Source: Fidelibacterota bacterium (GTDB lineage: Bacteria; Fidelibacterota; UBA8477; JABMPR01). Taken from it: a stretch of DNA of 53,571 nt. Under the pieces are notes generated by a model that did no database searches, was not told where the DNA came from, and saw only the letters and a list, made by a program, of their open reading frames with translations. The stretch's first letter is position 1, and each line of letters starts with the position of its first letter. This document shows positions 36,801-44,226 of this stretch, piece by piece. A program made the position numbers and the translations under genes. The stretch is from contig JAIPJF010000023.1 in assembly GCA_021734325.1 (NCBI GenBank), positions 1-53,571 on the forward strand, in the 5' to 3' direction.

Positions 36801-36976
36801 TTAAAAGTTTTTCGCCTGGATACTATCCTGCTGGCTGGCATGAGCTGGACTGGACTGGTCATGATGATCAAGGTCAACTCGTTGCCACAGGAATGTATCT
36901 TGCCAGAATGCAAGTCGTGGACCCTTCCACCTCCTCCCATACATCTCAAAGTATAAAAATGCTCTATTTGAAATGA
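33851..36976 (+). CDS. Large secreted hydrolase-like protein with FN3, GATase-like fold and sorting domain
   Basis: About 1041 residues from the ATG at 33851 (GGAG eight bases upstream, then a signal peptide ending near EAMAQG); a start at 33788 lacks a ribosome site. An alpha/beta-hydrolase-like part follows, with GHSGGG (a GxSxG nucleophile elbow) near mature residue 170. A conserved region at about 390-620 contains VTIYGWHQLNGSPIQPL and YSHGIRLLDAQVTVDG. I recall such a segment in uncharacterised secreted proteins annotated as hypothetical or xanthan-lyase-like. Next come a fibronectin-III domain (about 625-710), a glutamine-amidotransferase-like fold (KVLIVNGFDRN, then LKQGGRLFVSGAEIAWDL) and the sorting domain (YPNPFNPNTTLQF, ending MLYLK). 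Whether the GxSxG serine is catalytic is not established. It lies beside, but convergent with, the beta-glucan operon. Confidence 0.75.
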   Translation: MPTKCTVSFLTKLSLMLIISIYPNTEAMAQGTPQLPGFTRSAYFGEQVVTFQLSEDMTIHINAASLETFMPDKPAGLALFALPNGNTIEQTVGKTLQPSDDWHYDIQHIGAQTRFLRNRIQDHNLITVYLEAKQRSWPTWKTNYVNYDDIIRTTIEYLLGCFKDYDPFIILTGHSGGGRFIFSYLDGVTDIPDYVKRICFLDSNYGYEHVYGDQFIKWLNDAPDRFLSVIAYNDSVALYNGAPIVSATGGTWYRTRMMQRYLANQYTFTSVEDESMIIHKALNGRIEIQLKKNPTQAILHTIQVERNGFIHTILSGTSLAEVDYTYYGERAYSDLIQSGVLNRPNYQIPLRNMDAPNGSQFMTSLIGMSFSDREKAILNQLLTGNVPYFLRELNTHTTSALDAQGASHTVSYRSMPDYLSIGTDSNYCRVPMGPITAQQAADFFGMSMPTRKLVNQIYVDTDIKLAPVTYPWVPNESESVEKFMQHNDSIEVQLSNAGASLGQSVGGTKKDVVLSNLIIDPTRFGHVTIYGWHQLNGSPIQPLTNIHINTYVDYSHGIRLLDAQVTVDGEIKTLSEVLKDPLLFSLLSDESGRMVQPSYISDGALPARPSSFGAVTTNPGRVDISIKPDPNVQQYQVYTSTDGLQFSDALLFSSNTISISDLDPDAIFYFKLSAENSAGISLESEILAVLPSGLSDKKVLIVNGFDRNSTGNTHDFIRQHGGALMENGISFESVTNDAIIDGLVDLKNYLIVDCILGEESTVDETFSNSEQILFANYLKQGGRLFVSGAEIAWDLDYKAITSSDRSFMHDYLKASYSADAPGGSSGIYYEAEGIEGDILGSLASIQYDNGSHGTFNVKYPDALIPENGGQSIVRYKQVNTHNIGGIRFEGVFPGGNQAGKLVYLGFPFETVYPAGTRNALMKDIMDYLTLAPSSTREQINQLPEDFVLEQNYPNPFNPNTTLQFGIPTPSQVRVSIYDTRGRTVKSFSPGYYPAGWHELDWTGHDDQGQLVATGMYLARMQVVDPSTSSHTSQSIKMLYLK

Positions 36977-37024
36977 TTGGATCTTAGGGTCAAAAAATAA
37001 TTCAAGTATTTGGCTACTCAGAAT

Positions 37025-39040
37025 TCAGGGCAGGTAGAGCATTTTTCCTGTTTGAACTTCTTCAAGGTTTTTCAGTCGATAATAGTAAACCCCAGCCGGC
37101 AAGGGCAGGTCTCTGTCCGTAAGCCCGTCCCATTCAATCCGTGTTTCTCCAGCTAAGCTTCCTGATAACTCAAACTGATGCAATTCCCGTCCTAAAATAT
37201 CCATGATTGTTAGTTTGAGATCTTTGGAACGATTGATCTCCACTGGAATATGTGTCATTGTGTTAAATGGGTTGGGATAGTTTTGGCCCAGAGTAAAGCT
37301 TTTGGGGAACAAGTCTCTGGTAGCTTTTTCATTTTCCGTAATCTTGAGTGTTCGAAAATTGATACCGCCTCTGTTGAAATAAATTTTAAGCTCATGCTCA
37401 CCGGCATAGATGATCTGGTCCTGAAGAGAGACATATTCCCAACCACTTCCAATAGTTGTGGAAGAAGCTGAGAATGGATCCATTTCGATTCCATCCACCT
37501 CAAGTGTGATATCACCTGGTGAGCTAGGTCCAGAAATTTCCAGCGCTATTTCAAACACCCCATCTTGAGAGAAAAGGACTGTGTATTTCAACCATTCACC
37601 TGAATCTATCCATCCCACATTAGGCTGGCCTCCTTGAGACTCGTATTGAATATCAACACCATCGTTGCGGTATTGATAACCTGTGTTCCAGGCAGTGTAA
37701 TTATCCCAGTGTTCAGTCTGGAACACATTATCATGATAGGCTACGCCCTGCCCACCGATGTCATAATTGGCTGCCAAAACTGTCCCTGGAACAATCTGGG
37801 TACTCAGAGGCTTGCTTTTAGTGTCATAGTCGATATCAAATAATGCCGGTATTACACCTGGGCGGCGGATGCAATTCTCTGTTTTCAGAGCCTCAGCCAT
37901 GGACATCAAAGCCGCTTCAGCCAATGCTTGAGTGGGTTTAGCCCCTGACCCAGGTCGATTCTTCTCAGCCTCCCAATATTCAAGAACAAGGGACATGATA
38001 TCCGGCATTGTTGCTGACAGCGGACTGGTAATTGTCTCGAACTTTTTGTGAGTCCACCAGCACCAGCCAATCTCATTTTCTTCAAAAAGGCGGACTGCTT
38101 CGTGATACCAGTTATTAGAATTCTCTCCAGATTCACTCATCCACAGGGGCACATCAAAGCTGGAACGTCTCTGAACGTGCTCCTGAATTGAGGCCTGACT
38201 GTTTACACTCCAATATTTGTGGAAACTATATACCATGTTTGTGTCAAAGGGAGGTGTGAGCCTGTCAAAGTCGGTTGCATACCAGTTCCCCTCAATAAAC
38301 ACTGCATGGTTGGGATCGACCTCACGAATTGCGTTGACCATATCAATATATACAAGTCTAATTTGATATCCTCCGACCGTGGTTGCCGGTTCATTCAGCA
38401 GATCATAGCCTGCAATTCGCTCCTCGTTGACATATCTCGTAGCAATCTGCCGCCATATTTCAATGGCGTGATCCTTATTACTCTCTTCCAGCCAGAATCT
38501 GGCTTCATTGCCATCGCTGTCACTGATATCATTGGGGTTTTGACCCCCTGGGGCACAATGCATATCTAAAACCAGCAGCATGTCCGCTGCCTCACACCAG
38601 GCCAGGAGACTATCCACAATTTTAAAACCCGTATCATTCCATACACCTGGTTCCGGTGAAAACTGATTGTAATGAAAGGGTAACCGGATATGATCAAAAC
38701 CCCACTCCTTGATAAGCATAATATCTTCGCGTGTGACATAATTTTCCATGTATGCCTTATAGAATTTATCAGCCCCAGTTACGCCGATTAGATCTACAAT
38801 TCTTGAACGAATATTCGAGGGTGAACCATAGATTGAGGTAAACTGCAACATGTAACCTTCAGGGACCAACCATCCCCCAAGACCCATTCCACGCATTAAT
38901 ACTTTCTTTCCATCTCCGTCGACAATATCAGGACCAGAGGCATGAACAAAACCCTCAGCCCAGAGATTCTGCGGGAAGAGCATGACCACCCACAATAGGA
39001 GACATGCAATGCGATTCGTTGGAATTAGTCCCTGTTGCAT
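37025..39040 (-). CDS. GH5 beta-glucanase with CBM6 and sorting domain
   Basis: 671 residues. Signal peptide 1-28 (cleavage after LWAEG region). The glycoside hydrolase family 5 barrel spans about 33-375, with acid/base E217 in YDLLNEP, the HKYW segment and nucleophile E303 in WMSESGEN. A CBM6-like module lies at about 410-560 (GEWLKYTV, then GGINFRTLKI), and the C-terminal sorting domain at about 585-671 (LGQNYPNPFNTMTHIPV, ending KMLYLP). It hydrolyses beta-glucosidic bonds of glucans. The exact bond (1,3, 1,4 or 1,6) is not readable from sequence. It is the last gene of the operon, starting three bases after the lichenase stop with AGGTAGAG upstream. Its product is secreted and probably held at the outer surface. 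Confidence 0.9.
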   Translation of the reverse strand: MQQGLIPTNRIACLLLWVVMLFPQNLWAEGFVHASGPDIVDGDGKKVLMRGMGLGGWLVPEGYMLQFTSIYGSPSNIRSRIVDLIGVTGADKFYKAYMENYVTREDIMLIKEWGFDHIRLPFHYNQFSPEPGVWNDTGFKIVDSLLAWCEAADMLLVLDMHCAPGGQNPNDISDSDGNEARFWLEESNKDHAIEIWRQIATRYVNEERIAGYDLLNEPATTVGGYQIRLVYIDMVNAIREVDPNHAVFIEGNWYATDFDRLTPPFDTNMVYSFHKYWSVNSQASIQEHVQRRSSFDVPLWMSESGENSNNWYHEAVRLFEENEIGWCWWTHKKFETITSPLSATMPDIMSLVLEYWEAEKNRPGSGAKPTQALAEAALMSMAEALKTENCIRRPGVIPALFDIDYDTKSKPLSTQIVPGTVLAANYDIGGQGVAYHDNVFQTEHWDNYTAWNTGYQYRNDGVDIQYESQGGQPNVGWIDSGEWLKYTVLFSQDGVFEIALEISGPSSPGDITLEVDGIEMDPFSASSTTIGSGWEYVSLQDQIIYAGEHELKIYFNRGGINFRTLKITENEKATRDLFPKSFTLGQNYPNPFNTMTHIPVEINRSKDLKLTIMDILGRELHQFELSGSLAGETRIEWDGLTDRDLPLPAGVYYYRLKNLEEVQTGKMLYLP

Positions 39041-39043
39041 TCT

Positions 39044-40621
39044 CTACCTAAGCAGAAGAATTTTTCTCTGATGGACCTTATTATTGAATCTTAATCTACT
39101 AAAGTATACACCACTACCAAGATTCCCGACCGGCCAGTTGTAACGGTACTCTCCCTGAGAAAGAAAATCCGAAACAATATCAGCCACCTGATTTCCTCTG
39201 ATATCGTAGACATCAAAATCTACCTGACTTGCTTCTGGTACACTGAAGGCGAAGGTCGTGCTGGCATTGAAGGGGTTTGGGTAATTCCTGAGGTTAAAAT
39301 TTTTGGGGGTTGGGATGTCCTCATGTAAACCTGTGCTTAAGATTGGAGGACCATACAGACCATCAATATAACAGGTGTCAATGATCCCATTGTCATCACT
39401 GACTTGAATTACGATTTGATTGAAATCCAGGCGATTCAATGCTGGCGAGAAATCAAAATATAATTTTGTCCATTCATTGGCTTTTTCAACAAGGCGCTTT
39501 GATGTGACCTCATTGGAGGTCGGACTGGCAAGCCGGTTGTTTTGCAGCTTAAACGTGACTGTGGTGTTGGGGACATTCACAAGCATTTGCATTGCAAACG
39601 TGTGGCTTTCTGAAAGATCCAGTTCCTCCGGCAGGGGTGTATAAAAATAAGTGTAGCTGTTGAGCCTGATTACTTCCAGAACCTGATTGCTTGGATTTGC
39701 ACTACTGACATGAGGATTGGGTACCGTTCGGAGACTCTTACTATCCAAACCGTTCCATCTGAACCACTGGAAGGAATCATTCGATTCGAAATCGTTGTAC
39801 AAGTGAAGAGACTGATCAAAGGGGGGGAAAACAGGATCATAGCCAACATCATCGGGCTGGGTCAGGCACAGAATCATATTGCCATTGTAGAAGGATATAT
39901 TCTCATGAATAAAATCGACATTATTGCCGCCAAATGTGTGCGTCGCCTTTGCCCAGCGATCTTGATCCCACACCTTGAAATCATCTGTCCAGGAATGGGT
40001 GAAATCACCATCAGTACCATAATCACCAGAGTCTGGCGTATAGCTATAATATTTTACCCAGTCGTAGTAGGCGAAAACGGGAAGAATGTCGGGGTCAAAT
40101 TCACCCACCCAACTGACAGATTCGGATTGCCAGATATTCATCATGATTTTTTGTGGATGGATCAGAGTCTGAACGTGATTTCCTGTCTGTCGATGCACCT
40201 CCACTCCATCAATAAACCAGGCCAGATATTCAGGGGTCCATTCAAAGGCGTAGATATGATAGCTGTCGTGGGGAGAATAGCTGGTTCGCTTGGTGAAGAC
40301 ATGATTTACCTGTCCTGGAGTAATGGCATTGAATTGAACTTCGTTATTCTTTTGCCCTAATATCTCAACATCGAGTTCATTCCAGCCCAGTCCTCCGTCA
40401 TGATACGTGAAGAATGATGAAAGCAGACCACTTCCTCGGGCAGAGCGCATTTTGACCTCAAAACGGCCGTAAGTAAAGCTTTCAAAGGTTCTTAGCTCAG
40501 CACCGCGAAAATCCTTTGCTGTAATGACACTCAGACTGGCAAGCAATAAGCTGAGAAGTATGAACTTCAATGATGGGAGAAATGGATCGATTTGATAATT
40601 ATTTCTGGTAAACACGAACAT
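39044..40621 (-). CDS. Circularly permuted GH16 lichenase with jelly-roll module and sorting domain
   Basis: 525 residues. Signal peptide ends near VITAKD. The catalytic part begins in the middle of the usual GH16 fold (AKDFRGAELRTF, then YGRFEVKM), carries the lichenase active site NELDVEILG (E82, D84, E86) and continues to the WVKYYSYTP strand. Only then, at about 205-255, comes the segment that stands first in ordinary Bacillus lichenases (WAKATHTFGGNNVDF, then LCLT). This is the circular permutation known from the Fibrobacter succinogenes 1,3-1,4-beta-glucanase, with which it shares AKDF.GAEL and EWTP.Y. A jelly-roll carbohydrate-binding-like domain (about 270-430) and a sorting domain (YPNPFNASTTFAF, ending LLLR) follow. 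It cleaves mixed-linkage beta-1,3-1,4-glucan. It overlaps the preceding GH16 gene. Confidence 0.92.
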   Translation of the reverse strand: MFVFTRNNYQIDPFLPSLKFILLSLLLASLSVITAKDFRGAELRTFESFTYGRFEVKMRSARGSGLLSSFFTYHDGGLGWNELDVEILGQKNNEVQFNAITPGQVNHVFTKRTSYSPHDSYHIYAFEWTPEYLAWFIDGVEVHRQTGNHVQTLIHPQKIMMNIWQSESVSWVGEFDPDILPVFAYYDWVKYYSYTPDSGDYGTDGDFTHSWTDDFKVWDQDRWAKATHTFGGNNVDFIHENISFYNGNMILCLTQPDDVGYDPVFPPFDQSLHLYNDFESNDSFQWFRWNGLDSKSLRTVPNPHVSSANPSNQVLEVIRLNSYTYFYTPLPEELDLSESHTFAMQMLVNVPNTTVTFKLQNNRLASPTSNEVTSKRLVEKANEWTKLYFDFSPALNRLDFNQIVIQVSDDNGIIDTCYIDGLYGPPILSTGLHEDIPTPKNFNLRNYPNPFNASTTFAFSVPEASQVDFDVYDIRGNQVADIVSDFLSQGEYRYNWPVGNLGSGVYFSRLRFNNKVHQRKILLLR

Positions 40622-41627
40622 AATCCACTAGCATTGTCTGGGGCAGAATTGTCGTCTGGTCAGGATTCCCTGGCCAATCACCTCCAAGAGCAACATTCAG
40701 GATAATATGAAATTCCTGGTCGAAGGGTGCAGGCCAATCACCTCCTACGGTGAACCAATTAGTAGCCGTGAGGTAAGGTGTATCATCCACATACCATCTT
40801 ATCTTTCCCTCCTCCCATTCAAGGGCAAATATATGAAAGTCTGCAGAAAAATCTCCTTCACTCAGGCGATATGAAGTTCCAGTATCGCTTTTATCGGGAT
40901 AATGGTTGCCGTAGTGAATGGTACCGTAGATCCGATCCGTTTCATGACCCAACATTTCCATAATATCAATTTCACCACTGGTTGGCCATGATCCGTAAAC
41001 AGAATATGTTGGCATCATCCAGATAGCAGGCCAGAGTCCCTTCCCCTGCGGGAGTCGCGCTTTGATCTCAAATCTTCCATATACCCAGTCGCCTTTTCCT
41101 GCAGTATTTAATCTGGCAGAATTATAGGCTGGATTATTCAAGTCAAATGGCATCTCCTTTTTCACAACGATATGTAAATTGCCCTCTTCGACAAAGGAGT
41201 TCGACGGGTCATCAGAATAAGACTGGAGTTCGTTGTTCACGTAGCCCGGCCACCAGTTTTCATGATTCCACTTCCCTGAGTCGATGCTGTCGGCATTGAA
41301 TTCATCATTCCAGATGAGGGTCCACCCTGCAGGATTTTCAACAGCTGGGACGCATGAACCATCATCCAGAGTCGCAAGTGGATCGAAATTAACAGCCTGT
41401 GAATCCGTGCAACCGAGGTATTCACAACTCCCATCATCGACCGTTGCCAGCGAGTTGTAATTGAAGGCCAGAGAATCCATGCATCCGAATACCTCTTCTG
41501 GTTCATTTACCACATCATCCTTTACAGGGGAACAGGCATAAATCGTCCAGACCGAAATAGAAAAGATGACCATTCTCATTAGATTAGTAATTCTAAAGTT
41601 CAATTTTATTCCCGTAATCAAAAACAT
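40599..41627 (-). CDS. GH16 laminarinase-like lipoprotein with two DDGSC modules
   Basis: 342 residues. A lipobox (TIYAC) places the lipidated cysteine at C32 of the long frame. A shorter start at 41579 (MRMVIF) would give a more typical signal peptide. Two Cys-rich modules follow (GCMDSLAFNYNSLATVDDGS, then GCTDSQAVNFDPLATLDDGS). The GH16 domain spans about 98-342, with the beta-bulge active site GEIDIMEMLG (nucleophile E219, D221, acid/base E224), WP.IWMMP and the C-terminal VDYVRVYQK strand. The ExDxxE form is that of laminarinases (endo-1,3-beta-glucanases). It is a surface or periplasmic lipoprotein that probably makes oligosaccharides from laminarin for the TonB receptor. Both ends overlap neighbouring genes, so the genes are translationally coupled. 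Confidence 0.93.
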   Translation of the reverse strand: MFLITGIKLNFRITNLMRMVIFSISVWTIYACSPVKDDVVNEPEEVFGCMDSLAFNYNSLATVDDGSCEYLGCTDSQAVNFDPLATLDDGSCVPAVENPAGWTLIWNDEFNADSIDSGKWNHENWWPGYVNNELQSYSDDPSNSFVEEGNLHIVVKKEMPFDLNNPAYNSARLNTAGKGDWVYGRFEIKARLPQGKGLWPAIWMMPTYSVYGSWPTSGEIDIMEMLGHETDRIYGTIHYGNHYPDKSDTGTSYRLSEGDFSADFHIFALEWEEGKIRWYVDDTPYLTATNWFTVGGDWPAPFDQEFHIILNVALGGDWPGNPDQTTILPQTMLVDYVRVYQK

Positions 41628-43122
41628 GATCTGTATATATCTGGGGAAATGAGGGTGTCACAATGGGGTAGGCCACCCCCTCCTGGGTTACGAACATATC
41701 TACTCCCGTAAGGTCAACCGAATCAAACAAGTCAAAATTGATAAAAATCTGATCTGAGTATTCAGCTTGCAATCGATCTACCAGTGGATTCATATGTTCT
41801 TCGATAAAGGCTAATGAATTGAAATCACCTCGCTCATCAGCAGGAAGAGAGGCCAAAATGATCTGCTTATAGACATCTGCCAGATAATGATCCTTCCAGA
41901 GCTGAACATGGCTTCGGATTTCAACTCGATCAGCAAAGCCCTGCTTGTAAGCATCCTCCGTAATCGAATTGTCCCTCAACAGGTCAGCAACTGCCATCCT
42001 TAACTGATTTGCGAAATCAGACTTGGGGAAACGTACATCCCGGAATACCAGCGGGTGTTTTGCGATCATTTTGAATAAGTCCTGAACGGTCCAGGATTCT
42101 CCATCGTAGGTGAACAATACCTGATCCAGATATTCCACATCCTGCTCTATTTCACCATAGGATAGATGCGTCTTTTCAATATCCCAGATCACCTGACTGA
42201 GAATGGTTTCTTTTTGCGCATCTTTCAGCATGTAGGTGTTGGCAATATCCTCAACAAGGCGCTGGAATGTTTCCTTTTCTAACTGGAACGATTTACCACG
42301 CATGAGCCTTGTGAGATATCCTCTATATAATTCATTCCCCATGCGTAACTCAACTTTAGATACCACATCCTCCCACAGGGTTTGATTGGCAGATTCTGAA
42401 AGAGAGTACTTGTCTTCCCAACCCAGGACCTTCACCAGCATGATACTGCCATCCCTGAGTATGATGGGTGTCAATATGCTGTCTCTTGCAAGTGGCCGAG
42501 TATAGAGGGCTTCAAGAATTGCCTGCTCATCATCATCGAACCAGGATACTTTTCTTTCATTTAGAACGGGTGACCTTTTGAATTTTCTTGCGATTGATTC
42601 AAGGGAAGAATCCTGCTCGATATATGTTTGAATTGGATCCAGCTGGGATGAATTTGGCAGTGTGAAGAAGGCCACATGGTACTCTCTACGGGCATTTCTC
42701 AGTCCACGATTCAACATTTCCATGGAAGGAGATGCTTTTTTGATTCCGTGTTCATAGCGATGTAATTGTCGCATGGCTTGTTCTTTGCGACCAGTGAGAT
42801 ATTCATTAAAACCAGGAGGCGCTGAATATTCTGGTCTCGCTTCTAGATCAAGTGCCAGCAGCTTTTCAGCTATCAGCGAATTCAGTACTATTTTTTTGTG
42901 GATTTTATTGTCACTGCGGCAATAAATCGGTCTCGGTGTGTATTCTGCCCGCATGATAAAATCAGATTTAGTAATCACGCGATCACCCACCCTGGCTATC
43001 ACCTCGGCTTCTGAATATTCCACAGGCTTCTCCTTCGAGCAACTGAAGAGGAGAATCACCATGACGGATGAGTGTAAAAAAAATATACTAGATCGGATTC
43101 TGGCCATAACTCCCACCCACAT
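41593..43122 (-). CDS. SurA/parvulin-like lipoprotein chaperone
   Basis: 509 residues; 43122 is the longest start, and the ATG at 43107 is also possible. A lipobox (ILLFSC) marks lipidation. The mature N-terminus EVIARVGDRVITKSDFIMRA is the classical SurA/PpiC opening (..VN...IT..EF...). Then comes a helical domain with a long basic stretch. A segment at about 145-240 (REYHVAFFTLP, then SILTPIILRDGSIMLVKVLGW) is a decayed parvulin-like beta-sheet. Family relatives fold outer-membrane proteins. The typical parvulin catalytic residues could not be recognised, so isomerase activity is doubtful. Its place between the PorV protein and the glycosidases suggests a dedicated chaperone for this operon's barrel or secreted proteins (inference). 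Confidence 0.72.
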   Translation of the reverse strand: MWVGVMARIRSSIFFLHSSVMVILLFSCSKEKPVEYSEAEVIARVGDRVITKSDFIMRAEYTPRPIYCRSDNKIHKKIVLNSLIAEKLLALDLEARPEYSAPPGFNEYLTGRKEQAMRQLHRYEHGIKKASPSMEMLNRGLRNARREYHVAFFTLPNSSQLDPIQTYIEQDSSLESIARKFKRSPVLNERKVSWFDDDEQAILEALYTRPLARDSILTPIILRDGSIMLVKVLGWEDKYSLSESANQTLWEDVVSKVELRMGNELYRGYLTRLMRGKSFQLEKETFQRLVEDIANTYMLKDAQKETILSQVIWDIEKTHLSYGEIEQDVEYLDQVLFTYDGESWTVQDLFKMIAKHPLVFRDVRFPKSDFANQLRMAVADLLRDNSITEDAYKQGFADRVEIRSHVQLWKDHYLADVYKQIILASLPADERGDFNSLAFIEEHMNPLVDRLQAEYSDQIFINFDLFDSVDLTGVDMFVTQEGVAYPIVTPSFPQIYTDHVFDYGNKIEL

Positions 43123-43128
43123 CCGAAA

Positions 43129-44226
43129 TTAGAAGCGATATGTTAAGGAAAAAGAATCAACATAACCCAGGAGTCCCATCGATTTATAGGCATAATCTAT
43201 GGAAATACTCTGTTGCCTGAATAGTCCATATGTTAAGCCAAAGCCATAGGTTGCAGATGCGTAAGGTATCATCGTTCCAAACAATCCCAGTTCCTCATGA
43301 CTATTGACCTGATACATGCCCTTAAGCCCACCACGGATAAAAAAGTGAGTCCCTTTTATGAAGCCAAGATCATACTGGGCACCAAGATTAACAGACTCAC
43401 TATTGTTATTCGGATGAAGGACATCCATGGATACCAATAGATTGTGTGAATGGGTAAGAAAAGGATAAAATGAGATGCCAGCCCTAAAGATTACCGGGAG
43501 ATCCCAGGCCTGCATGCGAAAGGCGCCCTCAACATTACTGTAGTTCCCGTTTTCATCCGGCAGTATATCGATAGGGGTCAATAAATCGATGCCATCATAG
43601 GACATGCGCGATCCATAATTGGATATACTCATGCCAATCCTCAGACCATCTTCCTGATCCCCTGTCGGACTGAAAAACTCAGTCACAATGGCCACCCCCA
43701 GATCTACAGCCATTGCACTGGCATTGCTATGCCAGATATTGGAGGAGACATACTTGGTTGAGAAACCAAAAGAGAACCAGGTTACAATCGAGCGGGCATA
43801 CGTAAAGGCCAGAGCATATTCCATGGCATTATAGAATTCGCCAGTCCCTTCCTGGTTCGCAAGATTGGTCACTGCAATGCTCCCAAAATCGACATGGCTG
43901 ACACTTACGCCAATATTGCCAACTCTGGGGATAGAAAAGGAAGTTGCGACATATTTGTTTGAAATTCCTGCAACCCAGGGCTGGTTCATGACCAGAAGTT
44001 CCGCGCGCTCCTGAAAAGCCAGACCGGCAGGATTCCAATATATGGATGCGATATTCCTACCCACACTCACATAAGCCTCACCCATGGCCACTGCCGGACC
44101 AACACCTATTTCCAGAAAATTTGCAGCCGTGGTTCCATATCGATATGGTTTTTGCCCGTACAGTGTGCTGAGCAACAGTATTCCAAAGGTTGAATAACGG
44201 ATAATCTGTTTAATATTGTTTCTCAT
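43129..44226 (-). CDS. PorV/PorQ-family outer-membrane protein
   Basis: 365 residues. Signal peptide about 1-24. The first mature segment AANFLEIGVGPAVAMGEAYV, then IYWNPAGLAF, is the hallmark of the PorV/PorQ (UPF0164) family. A FadL-like barrel pattern of alternating strands follows to the final SLTYRF strand. PorV in Bacteroidota is the shuttle and attachment partner of type IX secretion. Homologues such as this one occur as multiple copies beside secreted proteins in FCB bacteria. The ATG overlaps the stop of the preceding gene (ATGA). It is likely to serve the sorting-domain proteins of this operon. Confidence 0.87.
   Translation of the reverse strand: MRNNIKQIIRYSTFGILLLSTLYGQKPYRYGTTAANFLEIGVGPAVAMGEAYVSVGRNIASIYWNPAGLAFQERAELLVMNQPWVAGISNKYVATSFSIPRVGNIGVSVSHVDFGSIAVTNLANQEGTGEFYNAMEYALAFTYARSIVTWFSFGFSTKYVSSNIWHSNASAMAVDLGVAIVTEFFSPTGDQEDGLRIGMSISNYGSRMSYDGIDLLTPIDILPDENGNYSNVEGAFRMQAWDLPVIFRAGISFYPFLTHSHNLLVSMDVLHPNNNSESVNLGAQYDLGFIKGTHFFIRGGLKGMYQVNSHEELGLFGTMIPYASATYGFGLTYGLFRQQSISIDYAYKSMGLLGYVDSFSLTYRF

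Noticed and set aside
39710..40360. 216-residue plus-strand open frame
   Set aside because: Lies fully antisense to the circularly permuted lichenase gene, with no ribosome site or recognisable domain.
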